The notes below the pieces were generated by a model. The model searched no databases and had not been told where the DNA came from. It saw only the letters and a list, made by a program, of their open reading frames with translations. Both the position numbers and the translations under genes were made by a program. Of a stretch of DNA of 64,000 nt, positions 46,512-55,180 are shown in pieces (the first letter of the stretch is position 1; each line of letters starts with the position of its first letter). Source of the stretch: Nocardia alni (GTDB lineage Bacteria; Actinomycetota; Actinomycetes; Mycobacteriales; Mycobacteriaceae); contig NZ_JAGPOX010000003.1 in the NCBI RefSeq assembly GCF_019038435.1, positions 62,001 through 126,000 on the forward strand, given 5' to 3'.

Positions 46512-47215
46512 CGGCGCGGTGCAACGGAGCGGCTCAGCCGCGCGATCGCCTCGGCCCGGTTGACAGCCCCGCCCGCCCGCAGGATCGCCCGCACGTGACT
46601 TTTCACCGTCGACACGGACACGACGAGCCGATCCGCGATCTCCGCGTTCGATAGGCCGGTGAGCAGCAACGCGAGCACCTCCCGTTGCCGGGCCGTGAGC
46701 TGGTCGCGCACAGGGCCAGGATCGACGCGAGGCGGCGGACCGGCCAGCTCCAGGGCAGAGTCCACGTGCCCGGTGAGCCTGGACGCCAGCCGTTCCAGTG
46801 CGCGTTCGATATCCTCCGCGCGCTGCCAGACCTCGGTGAGCGCGATCATGGAGGCGAGGGCGGCGGAGAAGGTGTCGAGGAGGTCCGGGGCGGGCGGCCG
46901 CCCCTCCGTGCCGCCGATCACCCGCAGCTCCCCATAGACCCGGCCACCTGCGGTGAGCGTGCGGCGGACACCGAGGCCCAGGTCGTCGAGGAGCGCCGAC
47001 GGGCCGGCCCGGCTCCACATCCGCGGAACCACGCTCGGCTGCCCCACCGACGCCTCGGCGGTAGGCACGTCGAGGGCCAATACCTCGGCGGCGAGCGCCC
47101 CGGATCCCGCGACCGCGGCCGGCGCCGCGCACCGGGCCAGATCCTCCGCGGAGCGGCAGTCCCGCAGCACCGTTAGGGCGTCGTCGAGCCGCGCCCACCG
47201 GTCGGCCCCGGTCAC
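46493..47215 (-). CDS. LuxR-type regulator, second of tandem pair 2
   Basis: A 240-residue regulator with a C-terminal LuxR domain ([55 protein letters not shown]). The N-terminal half is a degenerate GAF-like region ([18 protein letters not shown]). The ending NRAEAIARL matches ANRVEAIALIGRL of the 37570 protein, so it is its GC-rich paralogue. GTG overlaps the stop of the upstream LuxR gene in GTGA. The 3' end overlaps the acyl-CoA ligase gene tail-to-tail. Confidence 0.9.
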   Translation of the reverse strand: MTGADRWARLDDALTVLRDCRSAEDLARCAAPAAVAGSGALAAEVLALDVPTAEASVGQPSVVPRMWSRAGPSALLDDLGLGVRRTLTAGGRVYGELRVIGGTEGRPPAPDLLDTFSAALASMIALTEVWQRAEDIERALERLASRLTGHVDSALELAGPPPRVDPGPVRDQLTARQREVLALLLTGLSNAEIADRLVVSVSTVKSHVRAILRAGGAVNRAEAIARLSRSVAPRRYDNVL

Positions 47216-48120
47216 CAGGGCCGGCCCGTGGCGCAGTACTGCGCCACCGCGGCACTGCGCGAGGTCACGCCGAGCTTGCGCAGGACGCTGCGCACATGCG
47301 TCTTCACTGTGTCCTCCGACAGGTGCAGTCGGTGGGCGACCATCCGGTTCGTGGCCCCCTCCGCGAGCAGTCCGAGCACCTCGCGTTCACGGGCGGTGAG
47401 CGGGGTGTCGGCGTGCCCCGGCGCGCTCGGCTCGAGCCGAGCGGCGTCCGGGGGCGGTGGCGCCGCGAGCCCCCACAGCACGTCGGCGGCCCGCCGCATC
47501 TCGTCGGCAGCCCAGCGGGTCCGCTCGGCAACACGCTCGGACCACCAGATGCGCTGGTAGAGGACGGCGAACTCGCTGGCGAACGCCCGCATGAGCAGCC
47601 GGTCCTCCTCGTCGACGATCCGAGCCTGTCCGATCCGGTCCGCGTGCAGAAAGCCGATGGTGCGGCCCTCCGCGACCACCGGCGCCGCCACATAGGCTGC
47701 GCTGCGGGCGACCTCGATGATCGGGCGGAACGCCCGCCGCTCGAGCAACCCGGGCGGCACCAGCACGGCGGTGCGCCGCCGGACCATCTCGGTCTCGGCG
47801 AGCATGGTGACGAGCGGGATCTCCGCACCGCTCGTCACATAGGAACGGAACGCCGCGGCCGCCGGGTCGAGGTCCTCACGCGTGTGCAGGCACAGCGGCA
47901 CCCAGCGCGACCCTCGGACCGCCGACACCATTGCCCGGGTGAAGCCGCACGCGGCGGCGAGCTCGGCGGGCGCTCGCGACTGCAGTTCGGCGGTCGACCC
48001 GGCGGTGTCGAGTCGGCGTAGCGCGACCGTGAGCGCGGCCCGGGCGGCCGTGTGCTGCTCCGGACCGGGCTCCGGCCACGCCGCCGATGACCCGGCAGCC
48101 CCCGTCATCACTCCGGTCAT
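47212..48120 (-). CDS. LuxR-type regulator with GAF-like sensor, first of tandem pair 2
   Basis: A 302-residue regulator with a GAF-like domain ([73 protein letters not shown]) and a LuxR domain ([55 protein letters not shown]). It has the same layout as the protein at 38519. ATG at 48120 is favoured because AGGCAGG lies upstream; ATG at 48135 is close by, and the long frame to 48405 is not protein-like. A direct repeat lies about 105-145 bases upstream. Confidence 0.88.
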   Translation of the reverse strand: MTGVMTGAAGSSAAWPEPGPEQHTAARAALTVALRRLDTAGSTAELQSRAPAELAAACGFTRAMVSAVRGSRWVPLCLHTREDLDPAAAAFRSYVTSGAEIPLVTMLAETEMVRRRTAVLVPPGLLERRAFRPIIEVARSAAYVAAPVVAEGRTIGFLHADRIGQARIVDEEDRLLMRAFASEFAVLYQRIWWSERVAERTRWAADEMRRAADVLWGLAAPPPPDAARLEPSAPGHADTPLTAREREVLGLLAEGATNRMVAHRLHLSEDTVKTHVRSVLRKLGVTSRSAAVAQYCATGRPW

Positions 48121-48224
48121 CTCCACCTGCCTCATTGCTGGTGCCGATCGCCTGCCGAGGGTCTCTGCCGAGGCCCGCCGGTCCCGAAGCGCCGCCGAGC
48201 CGGGTTCACTAGTCAGTTGAACAC

Positions 48225-48265
48225 TATAAACATCAGACCAATCGCGCGTTATAAATATCAGACCA
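48225..48265. promoter_or_regulatory. Direct repeat upstream of LuxR pair 2
   Basis: TATAAACATCAGACCA (48225-48240) and TATAAATATCAGACCA (48250-48265) are 15 of 16 identical and start 25 bases apart. The repeat is AT-rich and lies in the promoter region of the LuxR pair, so it may bind a regulator as tandem sites. Confidence 0.55.
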
Positions 48266-48397
48266 TGCAGATACGGCCGAAGGCAAGCCCTACCAACGAG
48301 TTCCCGGACGACCCGGTGGTGAGCCGACCGTTCGCGCTGGCCAACTGGTGATGTTCCAGTGAGCTGCAGGTGGAATGCGTGCTGACAACCGGCTCGG

Positions 48398-49351
48398 CTA
48401 CGCATGCCGGAAACGCTCGCCCCAATTTCGGACCTGCCTGACCAGCTCTGGGGGTTCCAGGATTCGGAAATCGGCGTTGATCATGCCGAGGGCCATCGTG
48501 GGCCAGTCCAGTGAATCGGCGGTCATCGAGACCTGGCAGTGGGTCGGATCGAGTTCCTGGATTGTGCTCCAGCGACCTATCCGTTCGCGAATCGTGTCCG
48601 CGGGGGCGTCGACCAGGACCTCGATGAGGTAGGGCTTGGGCAGGTTGTCCAAGCCGGATCGGACGAACTCGGCGGCATCGGAGGCTGGGAGATCGCGGGG
48701 GCGGAAATGGGTACCGTCGCCTGCGAGGTCGGTGATTCGATCTACCCGGAAACTGCGCCAATCGTGGCGGACGAGATCGTAGGCCACGAAGTACCAGCGG
48801 CGGCCCAATGAGACCAGGCGGTGTGGCTCGACGTGCCGCTCGGTTCGGCGGCTGTCGGCTGCCGTATAGGTGAAACGTAGACGCTCGGTGTCACGGCAGG
48901 CCAGGGCGATCGTGGTGAGCACTGTGGTGTCGACGGCGGGGCTTGGTTGGCCGGGCCAGCTGCCTGCCAGGGTCATCGCCCTGAGGGCCTCCACTCGGCG
49001 TCGTAGCCGCAGTGGCATCACCTGCACGAGTTTGGCCAGCGCCCGCACCGATGATTCCGCCACGTCGGCCGCGGTCATACCGGTGGCGGCCTGGAGGCCG
49101 ATCACCAGCGCGACCGCCTCTTCGTCGTCGACCATCAACGGCGGGAGTGCCGCGCCCACGGCGAGCTGGTAGCCGCCGTCGACTCCGCGGCGCGCATCCA
49201 CCGGGTATCCCAGAGCACGCAGGCGATCGACATCCCGGCGGAGGGTTCGCGCCGAAACGTCGAGCCGCTCGGCCAGTTCGACGCCGGGCCAGTACTTGTG
49301 GGTTTGCAACAGGGACAGCAGGCGCAACGTCCGCGTGCTCGTATTCGCCAT
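48398..49351 (-). CDS. WYL-domain (YafY-type) transcriptional regulator
   Basis: A 317-residue regulator with an N-terminal DeoR-like HTH ([56 protein letters not shown]) and a WYL domain ([38 protein letters not shown]), followed by the WCX extension. WYL proteins sense nucleic acid or nucleotide ligands. It is divergent from a DinB-like gene. GGTCA-N5-TGACC lies in the gap (49375-49389) and could be the operator. Confidence 0.93.
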   Translation of the reverse strand: MANTSTRTLRLLSLLQTHKYWPGVELAERLDVSARTLRRDVDRLRALGYPVDARRGVDGGYQLAVGAALPPLMVDDEEAVALVIGLQAATGMTAADVAESSVRALAKLVQVMPLRLRRRVEALRAMTLAGSWPGQPSPAVDTTVLTTIALACRDTERLRFTYTAADSRRTERHVEPHRLVSLGRRWYFVAYDLVRHDWRSFRVDRITDLAGDGTHFRPRDLPASDAAEFVRSGLDNLPKPYLIEVLVDAPADTIRERIGRWSTIQELDPTHCQVSMTADSLDWPTMALGMINADFRILEPPELVRQVRNWGERFRHA

Positions 49352-49374
49352 ATTTTCGATTGTCGTTCTATTCA

Positions 49375-49389
49375 GGTCAAAAAGTGACC
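49375..49389. promoter_or_regulatory. Small inverted repeat between WYL regulator and DinB-like gene
   Basis: GGTCA-AAAAG-TGACC is a perfect 5-bp inverted repeat in the 100-base divergent gap. It lies 24 bases upstream of the regulator's start codon. Length is short, so this is only a candidate. Confidence 0.35.
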
Positions 49390-49451
49390 GCTATGGGACA
49401 TAGCGTGGTTCTTGAACCAAACGAAACACCCCTCGATGGAAGGTGCACACC

Positions 49452-49994
49452 ATGGCCGAGATCTCCACCCTCAGCGACCCGATGACCAGCCTCTCCGGCG
49501 AACGCGCCGACCTGCTCGTGGAGCTCGCGGGGGCCCGGCACTTCCTGCGTTTCACCACGCGCGATCTGTCGGACGCGCAACTCGCGGCGCGCCCGACTCC
49601 CAGCGAGTTGTGCCTGGGTGGGTTGATCAAGCACGTGACCTCGGTCGAGCGGGGGTGGACGGACCTCATCCTGGGAGGCAAGTCGATGAAGGACTTCGAC
49701 GACATGACCGAGGAGGATTTCGCCCGCCGCGTCGACGAGTTCCGGATGCTGCCGGATGACACCCTGGCCGGAATACTGGCCGCTTACGACGAGGTGGCCC
49801 ACCGGACCGACGGCATGGTCGCCACCCTCCCCGATCTGGACGCCACCTGCGAGCTGCCCGCGGCACCGTGGTTCCGCGACACCCACTGGTCGATCCGGCG
49901 AGTGCTGATGCACATCAGCGCCGAGACCGCCCAGCACGCCGGCCACGCCGACATCATCCGTGAGGCCATCGACGGGGCCAAGTCGATGGGCTGA
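49452..49994 (+). CDS. DinB-like (DUF664) protein
   Basis: A 180-residue four-helix-bundle protein of the DinB/YfiT/DUF664 superfamily. GERADLLVELAGARHFLRFTTRDLSDAQL, LCLGGLIKHVTSVERGW (first metal His) and RRVLMHISAETAQHAGHADIIREAIDG (HxxxHxxH-like metal motif) are as expected. Related enzymes are mycothiol-dependent transferases in actinobacteria. ATG at 49452 has GGAAGG upstream. It is divergent from the WYL regulator. Confidence 0.92.
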   Translation: MAEISTLSDPMTSLSGERADLLVELAGARHFLRFTTRDLSDAQLAARPTPSELCLGGLIKHVTSVERGWTDLILGGKSMKDFDDMTEEDFARRVDEFRMLPDDTLAGILAAYDEVAHRTDGMVATLPDLDATCELPAAPWFRDTHWSIRRVLMHISAETAQHAGHADIIREAIDGAKSMG

Positions 49995-50022
49995 AGTGCT
50001 TCGCGCAGTGTCGTTTTCGCGT

Positions 50023-50247
50023 TCAGTGCCGGGCGAGCACCCGTCGGCCGTCCCGCGTGTGCACGTACACCTCCGGCTCGCTGTCGCGGTGTGCTCGGGC
50101 GATCGCGAAGGCTAGTCCGTCGTCGCCTTCCATGATGATGACGAACCGAGCATCCTCGCTGTCCATCACGACGGCGGCGATGTTGTCTCGGGTCCGGATG
50201 GCGGTGGGGGTGAAGCATGCTGTCGCTGTTGCCGTCGTCGCGATCAC
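50023..50247 (-). CDS. Small hypothetical protein
   Basis: A possible 74-residue protein beginning at GTG (MIATTATATACFTPTAIRTR) and ending EVYVHTRDGRRVLARH. It has a mixed alpha/beta look (IAAVVMDSEDARFVIIMEGDDGLAFAIA). No family is recognised. Codon use is compatible with coding. Confidence 0.45.
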   Translation of the reverse strand: MIATTATATACFTPTAIRTRDNIAAVVMDSEDARFVIIMEGDDGLAFAIARAHRDSEPEVYVHTRDGRRVLARH

Positions 50248-50335
50248 CCGAGTAGTAGATCTTCGCGTCTCTCCCTGGCTGTGCCGCTGACACGGTCAGA
50301 GGAATTCGTGCAAGTCGATGGCGGTACACCGTGCT

Positions 50336-50854
50336 TCAGGTCTCCAAGAGTTCGCGAAGTATGAGTTCGGTTTTGGGAGTGAGGAGATGGGGTGGGTAGT
50401 ACTGGGTGACGCAGTCGAGTGCTTCGTCCACGGAACGAAAGCCGGAGAGCCGGTAGAGATATTGCAGGTCTTCGGCGTCACGCTCGATGCGGGCGGCGGC
50501 AGCTTTCATGGCGAACAAGTAGGGAGGTGAGGCGACTCGGACACTGATGCCAGGGTGCTCGAATAGGGTGGTGGCGTTCGGATCGGTGCCGGGGAGGAAT
50601 CCCTTGACGGCATCGTTGAGCCAGTCGGTTGCGAGACCGTGTGTGCGGGCGATGTTTTCGGCTGCCGCGTAGATGACTTGCTTGGGTTCGAAGACGGCAT
50701 CGAGATCGCGGGTTGCGCGGCGAGTGCTGTATGCCAAAGCCATAGACTCGCTGCCGGCGAGAAAAAGGTCGGCGTGCTCGCCTTCTGCTGCTAATGCGTT
50801 ACCGAGTTCAGTCAGCAGGGCGATTATGGCATCGCGGTCGAGTAGGCCGCTCAT
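50336..50854 (-). CDS. DUF6036-like nucleotidyltransferase, probable toxin
   Basis: A 172-residue protein with the nucleotidyltransferase fold of the DUF6036/AbiEii-like group: LFLAGSESMALAYSTRRATRDLDAVFEP carries the G(S) loop and the DxD-like DLD acidic pair. The later part has PYLFAMKAAAARIERDAEDLQYLYR, typical of the same group. The ATG overlaps the XRE gene stop (ATGA). Such enzymes act as toxins that modify tRNA or proteins, with an HTH-protein antitoxin. ATG at 50854 starts MSGLLDRD. Confidence 0.83.
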   Translation of the reverse strand: MSGLLDRDAIIALLTELGNALAAEGEHADLFLAGSESMALAYSTRRATRDLDAVFEPKQVIYAAAENIARTHGLATDWLNDAVKGFLPGTDPNATTLFEHPGISVRVASPPYLFAMKAAAARIERDAEDLQYLYRLSGFRSVDEALDCVTQYYPPHLLTPKTELILRELLET

Positions 50855-51462
50855 ACGCTCACCAGGGACGATTGGTCGAGGAATACGCCACGACTGGACA
50901 GTTCCGGAGGTGCGGAGGTGAATGCGGCGACGGCCAAACCCGGCGCGGGTCGACCGAGGATATCTTCGATGACGAACCAGAACCGTTGGAGAAAGCGGCC
51001 GGGAGCAGTTGCCCATCCGGGGACCAGCAGGTTGGAGCGACGGCTTACGTACTCGGCGATGCCGGCCAAGAGTGCGTCCCAGCGACGATCACCGACAGTG
51101 TCAGGTTCGGTCATGATCGCATGCCGGACGGCCTGGTTGTCGAGTATTGCGATGTCGTCGAGGAATTGGACAACCTGTCGTAGTGCTTCGCTGGGGCCAG
51201 CGTTGGTGAGTGAAGTACGTACCTCGATGGCGGTGCGCTCCAACGATGGGTCATTGGCGGCAGTCTGCGTGTTCAGCTGGAGACCAACGACTTCGGAGTA
51301 ACGAGCGATACTGCTCAAACGAGGATCTGCGGTCCCTGATTCGAGCCGGGCGATGGCAGATTGCGTCGTGCCGAGGCTCGCGGCGACATCAGCCTGAGAC
51401 ATGCCTCGCCATAACCGAGACTCGCGCAGGTTGGTCACCAGGTCGGGAGAATCGGAAGCCAC
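50851..51462 (-). CDS. XRE-family HTH protein, probable antitoxin
   Basis: A 203-residue protein with an N-terminal Cro/C1-type HTH (NLRESRLWRGMSQADVAASLGTTQSAIARLESGTADPRLSSIARYSEVVG) and an uncharacterised C-terminal region (WDALLAGIAEYVSRRSNLLVPGWATAPGRFLQRFWFVIED). GTG at 51462 is the start. It overlaps the nucleotidyltransferase gene by four bases. The pair is likely a toxin-antitoxin or abortive-infection unit. Confidence 0.87.
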   Translation of the reverse strand: MASDSPDLVTNLRESRLWRGMSQADVAASLGTTQSAIARLESGTADPRLSSIARYSEVVGLQLNTQTAANDPSLERTAIEVRTSLTNAGPSEALRQVVQFLDDIAILDNQAVRHAIMTEPDTVGDRRWDALLAGIAEYVSRRSNLLVPGWATAPGRFLQRFWFVIEDILGRPAPGLAVAAFTSAPPELSSRGVFLDQSSLVSV

Positions 51463-51765
51463 ATATCTATCATGGTGTATTCACTATTTCGAGGAACTGT
51501 CATTACGTGGATGCTGTGCGGACTCCTGGACGACCACAAGGGTAGTTCGGAGGCGCCGGGCAGGTGCGACGTCTTGGATCGAACCGGCTCGTACCAGTGC
51601 GGGATTGGGCTGGGATTCGTTGTATGAGTCCACGCAGAGCGATCTCTCTGTCGGGCCAACTTTGCTGCGGCTGCAACGCATCTGGTGGTTCTGCATTTGG
51701 ATGGTTCGGTGCGTGTACGGCGTGGGGCGGCGGACTCGCTCCCGGAGGGTGCACAGGAATAACGC
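51463..51765. other. Intergenic region, nothing recognised
   Basis: These 303 bases between the XRE gene start and the ABC1 kinase stop hold no gene or strong structure that I recognise. Confidence 0.5.
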
Positions 51766-53151
51766 TCAGACCTTCCGGGACGGGTTGCGGCTCGCCCAGG
51801 CTTGGTGCTGGCGGCCCAGTTCGGTGGCCGGCTCGTCGCCGTAGAGCCATTCGCGGGAGATTCGGTGCCAGTTCGCGGTGGCGCGTAGTTGGCCGAGGGT
51901 GGCGCAGGTCCACAGGTCGACTCTGCGGGAGAACAGGTGTTCCGGCGGCATGTTCTGGTGACGCATTTCGGTGAACTCTTTGACTCGTGGATCGATGATC
52001 TGGAGGAAGGCGTCGCAGGCCAGTTCGGGAGTGATCGGCAGGTCGTCGTCGACCAGGCACCATTCTGTCGCGGACAGCAGGTAGGTGTAGCAGTCCTCGG
52101 CAGTCACGGTGGATTGGTCCTGGATGACGCCGCGGTTCACCATCAACTGGTAGAGGTCGTCGTATCGGTCCTCGGCGGCGGCGCGTAGACAGGTGGCCTC
52201 GAAATCTATGTGCGCCTTGTCCATTCGCTTGTACATGCCGAAATCCACGAATACCACCCGGCCGTCGGGGGCCAGTAGCACATTGCCCGGATGCGGGTCG
52301 CCGCAGAATTCGGTGAGCCGGAACATCGAGCCGACGTAGAAGCGGTAGATGATCTCGCCGATGCGGTCGCGGTCGGCTTCCGGAAGCGTGCGTATCGAGT
52401 CGAAGCTGATGCCGGGCGAGTATTCGGTCACCAGCACACGGCGGCTGCTGTGCTCCGGAAACGCTTGCGGCACAGTGATGAACGGGTGGTCGGCAAAGAT
52501 GTTGGCGACGTGGCGCTGGGTCTGCGCCTCGGCGGTGTAGTCGATTTCCCCCTCGAACTGCATGCGAAGTTCGTTGAGCACCCCGGGGGTGAAACCCGGG
52601 AGCGCCTGATGCAACATCATCCGCAGCATGCCGAGGTTTCGCAGATCCGCGCGTACGGCCGCGTCGATCCCGGGGTACTGCACCTTGACCGCCACTTCGG
52701 TGCCGTCGTGCAGCCTGCCCCAGTAGACCTGTCCGATCGATGCCGCGGCGACGGGTTCCGGATCGAACTCGGCGAACAACGTCCCCAGCGGTGCGTCGAG
52801 ATCCTCCTCGATGACCTGGCGCATCGCGTCGAACTCGACCGCGGGCGCCTGGTCGAACAGCGCCGACAGCGTGCGCTGAAACGACTCGCGGCGAGAAGGG
52901 GGCACGAGATCCATGTCGAACAGCGACAGCAACTGCCCCAGTTTCATCACCAGACCCTTCATCTCGCCGAGCACCTGGACCAGCTGTTCGGCCATTTCCA
53001 GGGCCGACTCGTCGGCGAGGCGCGCGCGCACCTGTTCGGACCGGCCGATCATGGACAGTCGGGTACGGCGTTTGCGGACGGCCTGGGCGGCGGCCACGAT
53101 TCCCACCTTCGACCCGCGGGCCAGTCGTGACGTCGGAACCTGTTTCGCCAT
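51766..53151 (-). CDS. ABC1/UbiB (AarF) family atypical kinase
   Basis: A 461-residue protein of the ABC1/ADCK/UbiB family. Hallmarks: the KxGQ motif in GLVMKLGQLLSLFD, the A-rich loop PVAAASIGQVYWGRL, the ATP Lys in VAVKVQYPG, catalytic EFCGDPHPGNVLL and the metal motif VVFVDFGMYK. These atypical kinases act in isoprenoid-lipid metabolism or its regulation. ATG at 53151 gives MAKQVPTSR; the frame is open upstream to 53553 but is antisense to the VOC gene. The next gene is divergent. Confidence 0.93.
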   Translation of the reverse strand: MAKQVPTSRLARGSKVGIVAAAQAVRKRRTRLSMIGRSEQVRARLADESALEMAEQLVQVLGEMKGLVMKLGQLLSLFDMDLVPPSRRESFQRTLSALFDQAPAVEFDAMRQVIEEDLDAPLGTLFAEFDPEPVAAASIGQVYWGRLHDGTEVAVKVQYPGIDAAVRADLRNLGMLRMMLHQALPGFTPGVLNELRMQFEGEIDYTAEAQTQRHVANIFADHPFITVPQAFPEHSSRRVLVTEYSPGISFDSIRTLPEADRDRIGEIIYRFYVGSMFRLTEFCGDPHPGNVLLAPDGRVVFVDFGMYKRMDKAHIDFEATCLRAAAEDRYDDLYQLMVNRGVIQDQSTVTAEDCYTYLLSATEWCLVDDDLPITPELACDAFLQIIDPRVKEFTEMRHQNMPPEHLFSRRVDLWTCATLGQLRATANWHRISREWLYGDEPATELGRQHQAWASRNPSRKV

Positions 53152-53274
53152 ATGCGGCGCTCCCCTCGAGCCCTGATTCGTCCGGGCGATGCTACCTCGT
53201 TCGCATCGAAAATACCGGCCGCCCTTCGATATTGGAACGATAGAACCGGAATTCTCGAGGTGTACGGTCACGTT

Positions 53275-53670
53275 GTGCACCTGGAACTGATCGCCATCGT
53301 AGTGGCGGAGTACGACCCCGCGATCGACTTCTTCGTCCGGGTCCTCGGTTTCGAGCTGATCGAGGATTCGCCCGCCTTGACGACGAACGACGGCCGGCCG
53401 AAGCGATGGGTCGTCGTACGACCACCGGGCGCGACCACCGGCATCCTGCTCGCCCGAGCCGACGGTGACCGGCAACTTCGCGCGGTGGGCGATCAGGTCG
53501 CCGGTCGCGTCGGATTCTTCCTCCGGGTAGACGATTTCGACGCGGAGTACCATCGAATGGCAAGTGCGGGTGTGGAATTCGTCGGCGAACCCCGCACCGA
53601 GCCATATGGGCGAGTCGTGGTCTTCCTCGACATCGCCGGTAACAGATGGGATCTCCTCGGACCGGCGTGA
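53275..53670 (+). CDS. VOC (glyoxalase/dioxygenase) domain protein
   Basis: A 131-residue VOC-fold protein: HLELIAIVVAEYDPAIDFFVRVLGFELIEDSP, then KRWVVVRPPGATTGILLARADGD, GRVGFFLRVDDFDAEYHRMASAGVEFVGEPRTEPYGRVVVFLDIAGNRWDLLGP. Metal-ligand positions have His (HLEL) and Glu-type residues, so it may be a glyoxalase-like or resistance protein. GTG at 53275 is the start; it is divergent from the ABC1 kinase. Confidence 0.88.
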   Translation: MHLELIAIVVAEYDPAIDFFVRVLGFELIEDSPALTTNDGRPKRWVVVRPPGATTGILLARADGDRQLRAVGDQVAGRVGFFLRVDDFDAEYHRMASAGVEFVGEPRTEPYGRVVVFLDIAGNRWDLLGPA

Positions 53671-54178
53671 GCCGGATCAGGAACGAACCGCCCTCCCTCG
53701 CTGATCGGACCGTGCGCATCGACGGCTTGATCCACTAGTCGCGCTGGTTCATCCGAGTCGGACAGGTCGCCATCGCGCAGTGCGAATACGGAAATAGTCT
53801 GTGCACGTGCATATTTCGCGATATTTACGCCGTTGGCGGCTGTCGCGTCGGGATAGCGGCGGGCGCGGTCGTCTTCGTTCATGGCCGCGCCGATTCCTCC
53901 TGGTCTGCTGACGCCGGTGATCAGGATGCGGTGTTCCGCGATCTTCGCGACATGATCGCGCGAGGTAAGGAGTTGACGCCCCAGCGGCAGGTCGAGACGA
54001 TGCGCCACTACGCCACCGAACCCGTCGCCGATTCGCTCTGATTCCGCCGAGGCGCTCGAGCCGGAAGCAGGCGTCATTCGCGACACGCGGAGCATTGGCG
54101 GGGTGCGTGCGGATGGCTGGCAGACTGACGGCGGCCGGCTGTGCCGACGCCGTCCTCGAGTCCAGATCGGAGCGAATC
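53671..54178. other. Intergenic region with SDR remnant
   Basis: No intact gene is seen in these 508 bases. The minus strand carries a degraded SDR fragment at about 53699-53940. The plus strand also has a long stop-free stretch (to the TGA near 54041) with no recognised family. Confidence 0.5.
53699..53940 (-). pseudogene. Short-chain dehydrogenase remnant
   Basis: On the minus strand HRILITGVSRPGGIGAAM looks like the TGxxxGIG cofactor motif of an SDR. About 40 residues later DLSDSDEPARLVDQAVDAHGPI matches the segment that normally lies before the NNAG motif. Residues that should separate these are shortened, and the NNAG and YxxxK parts are missing. It is best read as a decayed gene. Confidence 0.5.
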
Positions 54179-55081
54179 ATGAAGGCAGTCCGCTTTACCC
54201 GGTTCGGAGGGCCGGAGGTCTTGGAGATCGTTGATCTCCCCGATCGGCATCCAGGACCCGGCGAGGTCCGGATCGCGGTGTGCGCGGCCGGTGTCAACGC
54301 CAGCGACTGGAAGAAGCGCCAAGGGCTGATGGACCCGGATCTTCCGCAGACGCTGGGGCACGAGGCGGCCGGCGTGGTCGACGAGCTCGGCGAGGGTGTT
54401 ATGGATGTGGCCATCGGCGATCGCGTATTCGGCGTCAACGCCGAGGGGATCGCGCAGGCCGAGCTGGCGGTGCTGTCCTATTACGCGCCGATCCCGCCGT
54501 CGCTCGACTTCGCCGCGGCTGCCGCGTTGCCCGCGGCCGTGGAGACGGCCACTCGCGCGCTCGACCAGCTCGGCGTCGGGAGTGCTCGTACGGTGCTGAT
54601 CAACGGCGCGTCCGGGAGCGTCGGTGGTGCCGCGGTCCAGCTCGCGGTCGTGCGCGGGGCGCGGGTGATCGGCACCGCCGGTCCGGCGAACCATGAATAC
54701 CTTCGCTCATTGGGGGCCGAGCCCGTCGCCTACGGCGAGGGCATGGTCGAGCGGGTTCGCGCGTTTGCGCCCGACGGTGTCGACTTGGCGCTCGACGTCG
54801 CCGGAAGCGGGGTCCTGCCCGAGCTCATCGAGCTCGCGGGTGGTGCGGAGCATGTCATCACCATCGCCGACTTCGGCGGCGCTCAGGAGTACGGAGTGCG
54901 GTTCAGCCGTGGGGATTCCGGCCGCGCGCTCCACGCGCTGGGCCAGATCGGTGAGTTGATCGATTCCGGACGTTTCTCGCTCCCGGTCGGGCAGACCTTC
55001 CCGCTCGCCGAGGTCGCCGAGGCGCACCGGGTGGGTGAACAGGGCGGCGTGCGCGGGAAGCTCGTGCTGCTGGTGGGCTGA
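54179..55081 (+). CDS. NADP-dependent quinone oxidoreductase (MDR)
   Basis: A 300-residue medium-chain reductase without zinc ligands: MKAVRFTRFGGPEVLEIVDLPDRHPGPGEVRIAVCAAGVNASDWKKRQG, the LGHEAAGVVDELG segment, and the nucleotide-binding VLINGASGSVGGAAVQLA. GKLVLLVG closes the domain. Proteins like this reduce quinones or enones with NADPH. ATG at 54179 is chosen over the longer frame that starts at 54095 because the extra part is not conserved in the family. Confidence 0.93.
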   Translation: MKAVRFTRFGGPEVLEIVDLPDRHPGPGEVRIAVCAAGVNASDWKKRQGLMDPDLPQTLGHEAAGVVDELGEGVMDVAIGDRVFGVNAEGIAQAELAVLSYYAPIPPSLDFAAAAALPAAVETATRALDQLGVGSARTVLINGASGSVGGAAVQLAVVRGARVIGTAGPANHEYLRSLGAEPVAYGEGMVERVRAFAPDGVDLALDVAGSGVLPELIELAGGAEHVITIADFGGAQEYGVRFSRGDSGRALHALGQIGELIDSGRFSLPVGQTFPLAEVAEAHRVGEQGGVRGKLVLLVG

Positions 55082-55180
55082 GGCGGCGCTACAGCTGATT
55101 CCAAGCTGGGACCTAACGGCGACATAGCGTTCGCCGGTTGGCTGGTCATCGGAACATTCCCTACTTGGAAAGGTGTTTCC

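Noticed and set aside
51503..52063. A 186-codon minus-strand frame upstream of and inside the ABC1 kinase gene
   Set aside because: Pro/Arg-rich shadow of the kinase 3' end with no conserved features.
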